Of a stretch of DNA of 64,000 nt, positions 34,663-46,760 are shown one piece after another. The first letter of the stretch is position 1. Every line of letters begins with the position of its first letter. The position numbers and the translations under genes were made by a program. The DNA comes from Dichetophora obliterata. Lineage: Eukaryota > Arthropoda > Insecta > Diptera > Sciomyzidae. The stretch covers positions 97,634,727 through 97,698,726 of the forward strand of contig OY986435.1 in NCBI GenBank assembly GCA_963920525.1, read 5' to 3'. Below the pieces are notes generated by a model. The model saw only the letters and a list, made by a program, of their open reading frames with translations, ran no database searches and had not been told where the DNA came from.

Positions 34663-36290
34663 TTATAAATTTTCCCTCAATAAAAGTATATTTCTCAAAC
34701 TAGAAGAATTCAGCTTATTGCGTTTTTTTGAGCAAATATACTTCAAATCTGAAAATATTTGTTCGCGAAGATACGTTGAGGGAAATAAAGATAAACACTT
34801 CAACGAAATCTTCTTTATTTCAGGATATATTGTACCATCCAGATTTTTCCAGAATTCTATATTGATAAAATTATCCGGGAAATCTAATTCACCTCGAAGT
34901 ATAATAAGTTCTGTTTGGATTGGAAATTCGTATATTAATATATCGCATTTAAAAGGGTTTTGAAAAATATCTAGTAAATGCTGAATATTTTCAAAATCCT
35001 TAAACCTGTCATTAAAGTTATTAAAAAGCATTTCTTATATTTCCAAAAGTTCAAACTATTTCAAGATTTTCTCCTTGTCGTAAATAACAGAAGTTTTCGG
35101 AAAGTCCAAAAAGTCTTCAGAATCAATTTGAGCTGCAAGTAAAAATAGCTGAGTTTTAAAATCTGAAAGAGTTTCAAATTCAACTCATTCAAAATGTTAC
35201 AAATGTCTGTTAAAAACGCCATGTCTAAAATAAATTGATAATCTTTTAAATATTCTTTTTCGGTTATTTCGATATTTTCAGCTTCTAAAAATTCAAATAC
35301 TTCATTTCTAAGCTCAAACATTCTATTAATACTGTTACCTCGGCTTAACCAACGTACCTCAGTTAACATTAATAGATCGTGGAGAAAAGCATTTGAATTT
35401 TTTAGAAATGTCACAAATTTTCTATGAGTCAGTGAGTTATGGCCACCCCTTATCCTATTAATTATCCGCTCAGTAGCCTTCATGACCGGATGCTCGGATA
35501 TAAATTTAGAAGCAAGACCAGCCTGGTGTATTATACAATGCAAGGTATAAACCTCAATTTAATTTTTTTTCATCTGGCCTACAAATCCATCACGTTTGCC
35601 TGTCATAGTGTTCGCACCATCCGTACAAACTCCGGCTAATTTGTTAGAATCAACAACGGAAAGAAGTTTTTCGTTGATGACATCGAACAATAATTTACCG
35701 GTTACATTGCCATAAAATGTTTCAACAGAATATATTGACTCGAAAACATTGTAATCTGAATCAACGCATCGAATGCAGATTACAAGTTGACAAATGTCAT
35801 TAATATCGGTGCTCTCATCAATACAGAATGAAAAAAATTCGCAATTTTTTAATTTTTCTCTTAATGCCGATTCCACAATAGCACCCAAATAAAGAGATCG
35901 CCGGGTTATACTATTGCGGGATAAAGGTAATTTTCCAAAAAAACTAGTTTTATAATGAAGTTTTGCAAAAACTTTACTCAATATATTTTTGACAAATGGC
36001 CCATCTGAAAATGGCCTTCCCTCTTTTACAATATCTAAACTTATTAAGTTAGATAAACCCATTTTTAAATTCTCCTCCACCATATCTTCATCATTTTATT
36101 TAGATTGATTTACCCATTCCTTCAACCTTTCAATAAAAATTTTCTTATAAATTTTAAATTGTTTTTCTTTTTCTCCCCCTGCAAATAATTCATGTCTTTG
36201 TGAACATCTTCAAAATGTTTTTTATATTATATTACTTAGTTTTTTAAAATGTCTTATGACAAATAAGACATTGCATGTCATCAAAAGCAT
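34663..36290 (-). pseudogene. ZBED-type hAT transposase relic
   Basis: Farthest upstream (about 36290-36220, minus) QCLICHKTF suggests a BED/C2H2 zinc finger. FAGGEKEKQFKIYKKIFIER and a linker follow. From 36083 the protein reads GLSNLISLDIVKEGRPFSDG, then SALREKLKNCEFFSFCIDES with the first core aspartate, then CQLVICIRCVD and AGVCTDGANTMTGKRDGFVG with the second. After a break near 35555 come HCIIHQAGLASKF and TEVRWLSRGNSINRMFELR. The end (34750-34670) has YLREQIFSDLKYICSKKRNK, the dimerisation-region signature of hAT proteins. The layout matches the ZBED5/FAM200/GTF2IRD2 group. Frameshifts near 35555, 35200 and 35040 break it. No TIRs or 8-bp target duplication are found. Confidence 0.75.
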
Positions 36291-37927
36291 TTTGTAACAT
36301 AAAATACTTTTCGGCTGACATCATTAATATATCGCAATAATTTCAATTTATGTGTTCACTGACAGCAGTCTCGATGACGATTAAAATGTAAAATAAGACA
36401 CAGAAGTTCTGCAAGTGCAGTTTGTCTCTCCCACTAAACATGCTGATTTCCTATTAGTTGATTGACGATCAAACAAAAGAGCGTAAGTATACGTGTGAGT
36501 TTAATTTGCTGATATCAGCCACTACTGGGCATCTTTGTTTTAAATGTACGCCCAATGTTGAAGTAGTAAAATAAGACCTAATTTTTTACGCAGTTTTGTT
36601 TTTAACACAAGGAGACAAAGAAAAAGTGCATATATGGAAATATATTATTTATTTATTCTATCTTTTTCATCTATTCCATAATTCCGTCCTTTCACAACGT
36701 GTACATCGCAAACTCCACGTTTAAAAGTAATCTTATTACAACTTAATCTACTTCCGTTTTCATATCTCCGGAAATACACTCGAATGCGCTATGTGCTTGC
36801 ATTTTAATGCAATGTAAGCACACTTGAATGTATTGAAATTTTTTTTAATATTAATAATTTTTTATATTCTACTTAATGTTAAAAAACGTATAAGGGGTAT
36901 TTTAACTTTGTCACTCCGTTGGTAACGCCGATAAGGAGGCATGGCCGGTATAGAAAAGTATATATATTCTTGATCAGCATCACGTCCTGAGTCGATTCAG
37001 CCATGTACGTCTGTCCGTCTGTCGGCCTGTCTGTCTGTGATCACGATAACAGCCGTAATTTTATAGCTATTGCAACGAAATTCAATATATAAGATTTTTA
37101 TTAAAATATGGAGGTCAAATTCGAAAATGAGGCAAATTGGATGATAGCCACGCCTACCTCCCATACAAAGTGACTTAATAAAAATGGCAAAATCTCTTTA
37201 AATTCCACAATAATTAATCAAATGACTTTACATTTTGCACATAAGCTATAACAATTAATATGTACTTTATGTATGAAATTTGGAAAATTCGAATGAAAAC
37301 CACGGCTACCTCCCATACAAAGTGAGGTTACAAAAACGGTAAAATCTCTTTAAATCTCACAAAAAGTAATCTAGTGATTTCAAATTTTGCACGTATGAAA
37401 TTTTGAAAAATCCAATGAAAACCACGGCTACCTCCCATACAAAGTGAATTTACCAAAACGGTAAATTTCTTTCTATTCCGCAAAAATTAATCTAATGACT
37501 TAAAATTTTGCAAATAAGCTGTAACAATTAATATGCACTTTAAGTATGACATTTAGAAAAATCGAATGAGAACCCACCCATACCAAGTGGCCTTGTGAAA
37601 TCAGTAAATTCATTTAAATTTCACAAAAATTACTACAAAGGCTTAACATTTTCCAAATTAGTTTAAATATTAACTATCCACTCGATTTTTGAAATTAAAA
37701 AAAAAAACAGAAAATTCCGCCCACCTTCCATACAAAATGACGTAATCATAATAGTAAAACCTTTATAAATTTAAAAAAAATTATTTTTTGAACTTGATGT
37801 TGTACAAAAAAGCTTTAATAAATAAAAAGGATTGTATGTTTCAAATGTGATATATTTGGATAAAAATCGCGGCCACTAAAAGTGACGTCATCAAAACAAT
37901 ACAATATTTAAGGCTAAAAATAGTTTA

Positions 37928-39061
37928 AAATACGGCAGAAGGGGTATTTCAGCTTTGATTCAGTCGAAGATAATTCCTTACGACATGGACGTAGCGAGGA
38001 TAGGGCAGGGAGGCCATTGCCTCCCCCTAAACTTAGAAAAAATAATTTTTTAGTATTAAAGTATGAAACTCAAAACAGTTTTTCTTATAATTAAAAAAAT
38101 ATTGAAGGTTTTAATATTCATTAAAGCTTAATTAATTTTTATTACAAAATGGGCTTACAAATTTATTATTCAGTAAATTGTATATTGAATACTAAGTTGT
38201 TAAAAATTATATTAAAATCTGAGCTGCATAGCTCGGTAATCGATTTTTCAGCAACGCTAATATTTGATGTCATATCTAATGGAACCAAATCAATTATTTA
38301 ACTTGAATTTGTGTATTTTTTGGTTTACGATTGCTTGATTAAATGGATACATGAAAAAATTGTTTGGTGGTAATTTTATATTACGTTTCTGAAAATTATA
38401 AGGTCTATGTTTATTTTCAAATCAATTTGCTCTACAGTCAAGAAAAGAAAATTAAATGGCAATGAGAGCAGAATGGAAGAGGTAGATGAGTTTCTTGCAG
38501 TCGCTTTCGAGCTTTTAATTGCATAAGAATGTTTCTACATCTGCTTCTGCTAGAATATGCAATAAATAGTGACAGTTTCTGCGAAAACGACTTGGGCAAG
38601 TGGGTTTGCCGATATGCCATAATGAGTACATCTTAGAAATTGAAAATGGTCAAATACCCTTGGGTTCCTCCTCAAATCTACAGTTTTAAGAAGGACGTGA
38701 TTGCATCCAAACTTAAATTTTGTCTTTTCAGATAGTCACAATTTCATTCAAAAATTTTGTTTTTTGAGCTTCAAATTTTGTTTTGAAATCACAAAATTAT
38801 AGCAAACACATAGAAATAATAAAATACTGGGTAACAATTGATACTTTGCTAGAATAGTCCTGTTAAACTATCAAACATTTCGAATTTGTATTTAAATCAT
38901 ATAAAATCAACATAATAAAATAAAAAAGTTTAAATAAATTTTTTAGCTCAAGAGACACAATTCTTTGCACCAATATAACAAACATATAACCACTAAGTTC
39001 CTACAATAAAGGAATTATCTTCGACTGAACCGAAGTTGAAATAGCCCCACATCCGTATTTT
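37928..39061. mobile_element. Inner TIR unit of the foldback element
   Basis: AATACGGCAGAAGGGGTATT at the left (37929) and the inverted copy at the right (ending at about 39060) share about 50 bp, including TTCAGTCGAAGATAATTCC. The interior is AT-rich and non-coding. It may be a nested insertion or simply the centre of the larger structure. Confidence 0.5.
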
Positions 39062-39438
39062 AGTATATACAAAGTTGTCAATGATGTATAATGTTTATGA
39101 CGCCATTTTTATAGGGCGTGGTTTTTATCTAAAAAAGGTTCCAGCTGCTTTGTCGTTGCATCTGAGTTAGATCTCGATACTCCATTAGCAACATATCATT
39201 CATCAGCCTGAACTCTATTTGATGGTTCATCAAGTACTCCAGTATATCCTATTAAACGCCGTGGTCGTCCAACCACAAAGCAAAGAAGTAATTAATTTAC
39301 AAGACATGGTTTTCAAAACTCATCAAAATTGCTGCTACATCATCGGGGCGATTTATTGTAGCAGAGGGGGAGTTTGTAACGATTGTAATATAGTTATTAT
39401 ATAGTTTCACTCTTTGTCATATTATTTAAATATTTAAA

Positions 39439-39470
39439 TACTTTACTTTACTTTACTTTACTTTACTTTA
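39439..39470. repeat. (TACTT)n microsatellite
   Basis: Five to six copies of the pentanucleotide TACTT, followed by an imperfect unit. Confidence 0.85.
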
Positions 39471-40679
39471 AAATACTTTTAAAATATAATTTGTACTTCA
39501 ATGAAAATTATTTGAGATATTTCAAAATAATAAAATAAAATTTTCATTACGATAGAAAATATTGAAAAGGAAAGATATTTTTTCTTTATGGAAAGATATA
39601 CGATATAAATCGTACGATCCTTATTTAAAAAAAAACTATTACGCAAGTAAACTGGTACTGACGCTTTCGCTGTCTTACCAAGTCCCTTGCTACACAAATA
39701 TATAAAATTTTAAACTCAGAGTTCATCCAAATTTTCAAAGCTTATGTGTAAAATATCAAGTTTAAACCATATTTTTTTAATTAATGGAGGTTTTGTGTTA
39801 TAATGACGCCACTCTGTGTGTAAGGTAGGTGTGGTTTTTATCCAATTTTGACAAATTTCAAATATGTAGTGAATATTTTACTCCAAAGCTAATCTGTGAA
39901 ATTCCAAGTTCATGTATTAATTTTTGTGGCATTTTAAGAGGTAAAACAACAAGGTAAAAGTTTTGATAAAGTCACTTCGTATGGAAGGTAGGCGTGATTT
40001 TTATTCGATTTTGCTCATTCCCGAGTTTTATCTTTGTTTATTGAATATAAGCATATATATTTTTTTCATTACGATAGCTTCAAAATTGCGACTGTAATCG
40101 ACAGACAGACGGACATGGCTAAATCGACTTAGGAGGTGATGCTGATCAAAAATATATACTTTTCTAAACCTACCACGCCTCCTTATTAGCGTTTCAAACG
40201 GCGCGGCAAAATTAATATACCCCTTACGCAGTACGCGTGGGATATAAAAAGTTACGTTAAAGCTGATGTGAGTCGCTTCGACGTACACAACATTTATAAA
40301 AAAACTCACACCATCCAATAAAAAAGTCAAACACATCCGAACACAACGAGGGTAGCTTAACAACTAATGTGGTTACTACAATATGGATAGAGAACACGAT
40401 CAGATGAGAGAAAAAAGGTTATCAGCAAAAAAGTGAGCATTGTTACTCGATACGACTAACATTGGTTATCCAGGGTTAAATCAGCCAATTTTAAAAAATT
40501 TAATTTTATTTGCCAGCTTCATGAAACATTTATTGGCCGGCATAAATACACAAAATTCTATCTGGGCCATTGCCTTACTAGTTTAATATTTTATTTAAAT
40601 AATTTGTTAATAAATTTTTATCGTTTATATCAAATATATTTAATTGATTTTTATAAAATTTAATGTTTTATTTATTAAA

Positions 40680-41342
40680 AGCAAATTTAACACTCAACTG
40701 CAGATACATTCGAATGCGTTACATAAGTTCGCAAACGCACTTGCTACATAAATAATGCAAAAGCTTTCAACGCACACACATACACTAATGAATCCTTTTT
40801 GAAATAACAAAACACATTCGTCAAATTAAGGATGATGCGTGATCCTTGATGCTGGATTAAATTTCATACACAAAATCAGCATCAAAAATAAAGCAAACTC
40901 GAAACAGTGCATAAACGCGTATTTATGTGTGTCTTCTATATTATATAAGAGCATATGCATACACATTATTATCACATTATAACACAAACATAAATAAAAT
41001 TATTTCGTATGTGCAGATATACATAAGCAAAAAAAAAAAACAACGCAGCAAAATAAAAAAAAGAAATACCGCACCAAAAAAAAAAAAAAATTAACATAAA
41101 CAAATCGTTTTTTGTCCAAAAAAAAACCCCAAAAATAAATTTAATGTTCATTACATATTTAAACAGAAACAAAAATAACAATAATAGAAAAAAATAAGAA
41201 AAACAACATTGAGAAAAACACAATTAAAAAACATTTGCAACAAAACCAAAATACAAAAATAATAATCATATTTCTACTAACGCTGTTTGAATAAATTTAA
41301 ATCTTCAGTATACCAGAAAAGGACACAAGAAGTAGCCCCAAA
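40680..41342 (+). other. Possible non-coding exon ending in a strong splice donor
   Basis: The stretch is rich in CAA/AAAC words and free of recognised repeats, like many fly 5' UTRs. It ends AGTAGCCCCAAA/GTAAGTATTT, with the GT at 41343, a near-ideal donor. The upstream boundary is undefined. No coding exon follows within the window, so this would be untranslated sequence of a plus-strand gene with a long intron. A chance donor is the alternative. Confidence 0.3.
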
Positions 41343-41639
41343 GTAAGTATTTTTCAACATTCATTAAGAAACATAGAAATAAGATTATTTAAATTTATTT
41401 TTGTTATAAGTTTTTCAATTATTTTGTTTTTTAGTTTTTGTTTTTAATTAAATTTATTGAATATAAGCAAAGCAAATTACACTAAGAGCTATGGTCTTTT
41501 ATAGTACAATATACAAAGACTTAAAAGACATAACGGACTTAGCACGCAAAGCAATAATAATAACTTATAGAATTCAAAACATAAAATTATAACAAAATTT
41601 AAAAAAAAAATTTACTTAATCTTATATATTAATAGGCAA

Positions 41640-42128
41640 ACATCAAATGTTGTGGTACACTTTTTCGATATTAATTTTAGAATAAGGGAAATGAAACTTA
41701 TACCATTCGAAAGGTACTGCGCCCTATATGTTCAGAATTATTTTAGATTTCAAATTTATGACCTCTGACCCGAAAAATTAACGTTGAAAGTTTGTATTAT
41801 TTTTAGTAAGGAATCTCAGGCCTGGGAAGAGGTAGAGTGGTGAATGAGTTATCAAATGAAAGAACTGGCTGCACAGTATGATTACATTTTAGATTGGTGT
41901 CCTTCGACCTGAAATATGAGCATAAAAAGAGCATTTATTAAATAAAAGCCAAACTGTAACATATGGAAGAATATAATGTAAGAGGGAATTTTAGACATTG
42001 ATAAGCTGTGCAAAAAATAATTTCGACATTTTGCGCCATCTCTTACGAGCGATATCTCGAAAACTATACATGTTCTCAGTACAACGTATTTTTGTATGAA
42101 AAGTCGTTGGTTGAGGAATATAACGGTA
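41640..42128. repeat. Dispersed repeat, copy B (left part)
   Basis: GTTGTGGTACACTTTTT, ATTCGAAAGGTACTGC, GGAATCTCAGG, GAAGAGGTAGAGT and GGCTGCACAGTATGATT recur in direct orientation at 46421-46680. The final part (CTCAGTACAACGTATTTTTG, TATGAAAAGTCG, ATAACGGTA) matches copy A at 27830-27880. The repeat is cut at 42130 by the next element and resumes at 45009 with GGAAAG. Confidence 0.65.
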
Positions 42129-42540
42129 TACACGCAGAGAAAAAACATAGTTGCAACAACCATGTTTTAAGAGGATCATAGTATGATTCGGATTATGATT
42201 GTTGCTAACATGCTCTTTAACATATAATATTTTCTTTGATAATGATAAAATGATTACAACAACCATATTTAGAAAAGGAACTTTTTTGTAGGAGCCAAAA
42301 TATTATTGAAACAATCCTTATTCTCTTATTGGGTCGAAAATAGAATGATTGCAACAACTATATTATGAATTTATTTTTAGGATCCAGAATATTATTGAAA
42401 CAATAATTCTATTTTTTTTATTTTCATTCACTCCAATTTCCACAGCTATTAGTTAAGATATCTCCAGAGGTTTGCCATTGTCTGGGCTGAACAGAATTAT
42501 TAATTCAATTGAAAAACCTTTTTGATAAAATTTTCTGTCC

Positions 42541-42577
42541 GAGCTGGGGTTTGAACCGCGGGTTTTTCGCTTACTAG
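42541..42577 (-). other. tRNA-like sequence, 3' half
   Basis: On the minus strand this reads CTAGTAAGCG, then ACCCGCGGTTCAAACCCC, with GGTTCAAACCC fitting a B box. The 5' half is at 44461-44516, separated by a hAT insertion into the anticodon arm. The T stem pairs poorly, so it is a tRNA pseudogene or SINE head. Confidence 0.5.
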
Positions 42578-44460
42578 CAGTAGCGTAACTATATTTAGAG
42601 CGCCCGCCCGCAGGTCTCTAAAAGCGCCCTGCTATATACTTTTTTGCTATTTGTTTTTTCAGTGTACATTTTTTGACACTTCACGCGTGATTCGTAACAT
42701 GTGGCAAGGCCGAAAATGCTCAATAAGGTTTGCTTTTTTACCATGAATAAACTAACAAATAAACAGTGCTTGCAAATCATTGAATTTTATTATCAAAATT
42801 CGGGTTCTGTGAGAAATGTGTTTTGCAAATTACGTCCATTTTATGGTCGTCTAAATCGACCCACCGAACAGGTTATTCAAGCTATTGTGACCAAATTTTG
42901 CACCAATTTAGCTTTATTGGACATTAATCCACCAACCCATCAATTCGGAGAGTGCGTACCGAGGAGAATATTGCTGCTGTATCGTTCAGTGACAATGAAG
43001 ATCGCGATATGGCAATTTGTCGCCGTTGTCAACAATTGATCTTGTGTTATTCGACCATTTGGAAGATTTCACGTATAGACCTCGGTATGAAACCATACAA
43101 AATACAGCTAATCCAAGAACTGAAGCCGGGTGACCAACCACAACGTCGTTTGTTTGGTGAATGGTCCTTAGAAAAGTTGGATGAAGATAAACATTTTATT
43201 GAAAAATTTTCTTCAGCGACGAAGCTCATTTTTGGCTCAATGGGTACGTCAACAAACAGAGTTGCCGAATTTCGTCTGAAGAGCAGCTGTGAGCAGTTAA
43301 AGAGTTGCCAATGCTCCCTGAAAAATGCTCTGCTTGGTGAGATTTGTAGGTCGGTGGCATCATTGGACCGTACTTTTTGAAAAATATTGAATATCGCAAA
43401 GGGAGAAGGTACCGATTTTTTTTTTGCCCAAAATGGAAGAATATGACTTGCCTTAAATGAAGTTACAACAAGATGGTGACACATGCCACACGGCACGCGA
43501 TACCACGGACCTATTAAGAGGCGAGTTTCGTGAGCAATTAATCTCACGGCTTTAAGCACTATGCCAAAATTGGAGCTTACGGATGGAACACCTCAGGCGT
43601 AGTCGCGGTAAGCATTTACATGAAATATTTTTTAAAAAGTAATTGGCAGGCATTAATGAATCGCTCCAAATAAATATTTTATTCACTTTTGCAAGTTTTT
43701 TTTTCACTTTTCAAAAACCAAACGCTTAAAAAAATCACCCTTTACAACATCAGGAGCTGACTTGCTGAAAATATGAAAACACGGTTATAAATCATTGAAT
43801 AAATTTTAATACAAGCAAAGTATTACAGAGATTTTTAATACAAAAAGTTTTAAAATTCATACTTCACAATTGATTACAAAATTTTTAAATTTATTTTGTT
43901 ATATATTTTAATACAGTTCAAATATTACAACAATATTTTATATCCTTGGCATCAACGCGATACTATGGTGAATATTGTATTTAATTTCTAAGACATGCTG
44001 TATTATGTTTTAATAAAATTTTTTATTCAATTTCAATAACTTGGTATTAATTTGATACTATATGGCTAGTATAATAATTAATTTTTAATACAGAATCACT
44101 ATTAAAAATTAACACGAATTAAGCATTCAATTTTAAGACATATTTTTATTAAAATCAATTTTAATATTTGGCCAGTATTTAATTTTAATACAATTTTTGA
44201 GTGGTCATATATGTATTAAAAGTATTTAAATTTATTCCAAGATTTCTTACCGTATTAGTGACGTGTAAATCGGCTCCGACAATAATTGAATTTTATTCAA
44301 CGAACAAAAATTATTTTAGTTTATCATGATTTTTTTTTTTTTGAAACAAACGTCGTGCTCCACTTAATTTATCATTTTCATCAAGGGACTTGAGGGCGCC
44401 CCTGGCATAGTTGCGCCCGCCCGCAACGCGGACTCTGCGGGCCCGCTTTTTACGCCACTG
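42578..44460. mobile_element. Non-autonomous hAT element with 8-bp target duplication
   Basis: CAGTAGCGTA at 42578 and the inverted TACGCCACTG ending at 44460 are hAT-type ends (CAGTGGCGTA). The 8-bp flanks CTTACTAG (42570-42577) and CTTACAAG (44461-44468) differ at one base and are the expected hAT target duplication. GC-rich GCGCCCGCCCGC words lie just inside both ends. No hAT transposase is present, and the interior is a mariner relic plus AT-rich DNA. Confidence 0.75.
42743..43742 (+). pseudogene. Mariner-type transposase relic
   Basis: The start at 42743 gives MNKLTNKQCLQIIEFYYQN and LRPFYGRLNRPTEQVI, clearly the same family as the transposase at 32455-33538. A frameshift near 42950 leads to TEENIAAV, STIWKISRIDLGMKPYKIQL and ELKPGDQPQRRLFGEWS. 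Another slip gives FFSDEAHFWLNGYVNKQ with the first catalytic D. Further on, LQQDGDTCHTARDTTDLL keeps the second D near 43470, but the SCDLTPLDY block with the third is gone. The right TIR (AAGGGTGATTTTTTTAAGCG, inverted) ends at 43742 before TA. The left TIR is not found. The copy is more decayed than the one at 32 kb. Confidence 0.75.
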
Positions 44461-44516
44461 CTTACAAGCCAAGCACACTACCAGTAAGCTACAGCCACTA
44501 CTACCGCTCGCCTGAC
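44461..44516 (-). other. tRNA-like sequence, 5' half
   Basis: On the minus strand this reads GGCTGTAGCTTACTGGTAG, matching an A box region, then TGTGCTTGGCTTGTAAG, an anticodon-arm-like sequence. If loop CTTGTAA is used, the anticodon would be TGT (threonine). The other half lies at 42541-42577 beyond the hAT insertion. Confidence 0.5.
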
Positions 44517-45879
44517 TAATGCCATTCATAAACATGGTACATTAAGTGCATTGTCACAAAAATAGCAATATTTGTGATAAACAAAATATGGCCAGAATTG
44601 CGAAATATATTTACGGTATATATTTACAATTAAAGTCGAAAATGTCACTTTTCTGCGTGCTGTTTTTAGGATAAGGCGATTTAAAACAAAACACAATAAT
44701 TGAACAGTTGTCAAACGAAACGGCACATACCCAGGAATTGATAAAACTTATTGTGTCTGAATGCAGTGAAAATTTGATTGACAGAACTACAACATTTTTG
44801 TTGCAACTAATAGTCGAAGCAATCATAGTATGTTGACGATGTCAATGATGTTATGATTTCAACTATTATGTTATTTTTGGTACCATTATAAGTAAATAAT
44901 GTCTTTATTAAGGCAAAAATTTGTGTTCGCAGAAATAATACAATAATTTTAGTAAAAAAATTATTATTGCAGAAATCATGTCTCAACCATGTCTTTTCTC
45001 TGCGTGTAGGAAAGCTTTCTTGGCAATATTTTCCACGGATAGTATGTTAAAAAAAGTCGCCCTAAAATTACATTAAAATTATTTAGATATTGTAGTGTAC
45101 TCTTAAAAGTCACTATTACCACCAACTAAAAGAAGTCGCTATTTAACTTCATTCTTTCCTATTAATAAACAAAATACAAAATAAGTTAACAAAAGAATAA
45201 AATCAATAATTTATTGCCAAATAAAAACCCAAAAATTTTCCATAGAATTTTAAAGTAAACAATTATATTCTTAATACCAAAGAATCTCAAATTCACGTTC
45301 AATGCACTTAGCACCCTTTTTCGTTTTCTTCCGCTAGTTCCTGCATAAGCATGAACGCGCCAGCGAGCATTAAGTTACACACTTATTGCACGAAAACAGA
45401 ATGCAACAACAACAAGCGTTAAATTGAACTTAGCCGTTGACTCTTTTAAAGTCAAGGCTATGAATTTTGTCCATTGATTATATTGGCTATTTAAAACTGA
45501 TATTTTGAGGGGAAGAAAGAATGCGACAATGCAAAGTAAAATATTATTGGTTAATTTTATTTTATTGAAAAACCAAATTAAATATTGGAATTTAAGGAGG
45601 AGTATTGGAAATAGCGTTAAGATATTTTTAAGAAAAATACTGGTAAAATTACTTTATAAATCAGAACATTTTGAAAACAAAGCAGATTCTTAATCACTAC
45701 TACAGCGGCGAAAGCCAGAGTTCTTATTAAGAGTTTCAAAACAGTTCGGCATTCTTGCCATACATTACAGCAGCACGGTGTGCTATAATACACCAAAGTT
45801 GATTTCGATGCAGTCATAATACTACAATATCTTATATATCTTATAACACTACAATATCTCAATGAGAAGCAATGAGAAA

Positions 45880-46760
45880 AAATGAGAATGAGAATGAATG
45901 AGAAAAAATTATTGAAATTTCAATTTTTGACTTTGCAAGCAAATATCGCAGCCATGTTTTAATCGATTTTCAACAAAATTTCCTTGTCTGAAAGATAAAT
46001 TAAATGACTTTGGAGAAATAAGAAAAGATTAACCGCTATCCCATAAATTCAATGTTTTATATTGTTTTCAAAAAACCTCTAAAATATTTAGGTTTTGCTC
46101 AAAAAATGAGAAAAATGTTTTTTTTTGTTATAATTTTTTTCTTATTACATTTTCTTTTTTCACACTCTTTCATTTGACACATTATTTATTTGCAAAAATT
46201 GCCTCATTTTGACACATAATTCAATAAAAAGTTTCTTTCATCAAAATTCATGAGCTGAAATTTTATTTTTCAAAATGTTGTTTTTACATTTTTTACAAAG
46301 TTCTACAGCTCAAGAAATAATTTCCGTACATAAAATTTTCAAATATTTCAAACCACTCCAAAGTTATATACACAAATCTATGTTTTAAGCAATTTCCTTA
46401 GCTACATATATATTATTATAGTTGTGGTACACTTTTTTGACAAAAAGTTTAGAATTACGGCAATAAAACGTTTATCATTCGAAAGGTACTGCACCATAGA
46501 TGTGCCGAATCATGTTAGATTGTAAATTTATGAGCGCTGACCCGAAATATTAACGTAAAAATTTTATATTAATTTTGCTAAGGAATCTCAGGGCAAGGAA
46601 GAGGTAGAGTTGTGAATGAGGTATCAGATGAAAGGTCTGGCTGCACAGTATGATTGCATTTTTGATTGATGACTTGCGATAATTTGATACTTAAGATTTT
46701 CTCAGTATAGCACATTTTCTTAAAGCAAGGTCATGCCTCAGAGCTAGAAAAAACGATTGA
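45880..46760. repeat. Dispersed repeat, copy C
   Basis: Positions 45890-46340 match copy A (28020-28490) in order: TTTGCAAGCAAATATCGC, ATCGATTTTCAACAAAATTT, TTCAATGTTTTATATT, AAAAGTTTCTTTCATC and TTTTACAAAGTTCTA. Positions 46421-46680 match copy B. The combined unit is therefore at least ~0.9 kb, AT-rich and non-coding. A (GA)n tract follows at 46851-46874. Confidence 0.65.

Larger units (their letters stand above)
36887..40229. mobile_element. Foldback-type element with tandem repeats in its arms
   Basis: The outer ends are inverted copies: CGTATAAGGGGTAT at 36887 and its complement ending near 40229. Matching blocks follow, such as TAAGGAGGC, GAAAAGTATATAT, TTGATCAGCATCAC, TCGATT.AGCCATGT and a GTCTGTC-rich stretch, over about 200 bp. 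Inward, the left arm carries five or six repeats of a 120-160 bp unit centred on CACGGCTACCTCCCATACAA (near 37150, 37310, 37425, 37570 and 37720). The right arm carries them inverted (near 39970, 39810 and 39110). No transposase gene is recognised. An internal TIR unit occupies 37928-39061. Confidence 0.65.
42131..45006. mobile_element. TA-flanked TIR element carrying nested insertions
   Basis: CACGCAGAGAAAAAACATAG at 42131 is inverted at 44987-45006 (GTCTTTTCTCTGCGTG). TA flanks both sides (42129-42130 and 45007-45008), as for Tc1/mariner-type elements. The comparison with copy A of the dispersed repeat shows the empty site (ATAACGGTAAACGAAAG), so the boundaries are secure. The outer parts hold repeated ATTGCAACAACCATRTTT and ATATTATTGAAACAAT words. 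A tRNA-like sequence and a hAT element lie inside. Confidence 0.7.

Noticed and set aside
39219..39404. Small protein with AT-hook-like RRGRPTTKQ and a CxxC-type end
   Set aside because: The AT-hook words and the cysteines lie in different frames and the region sits inside a repeat element.
40972..41223. 83-residue Phe-rich open frame on the minus strand
   Set aside because: It is simply the complement of A-rich UTR-like DNA, with no domain and extreme composition.
42541..42577. Functional tRNA gene
   Set aside because: The T stem pairs poorly, and the sequence is split by a hAT insertion in the anticodon arm.
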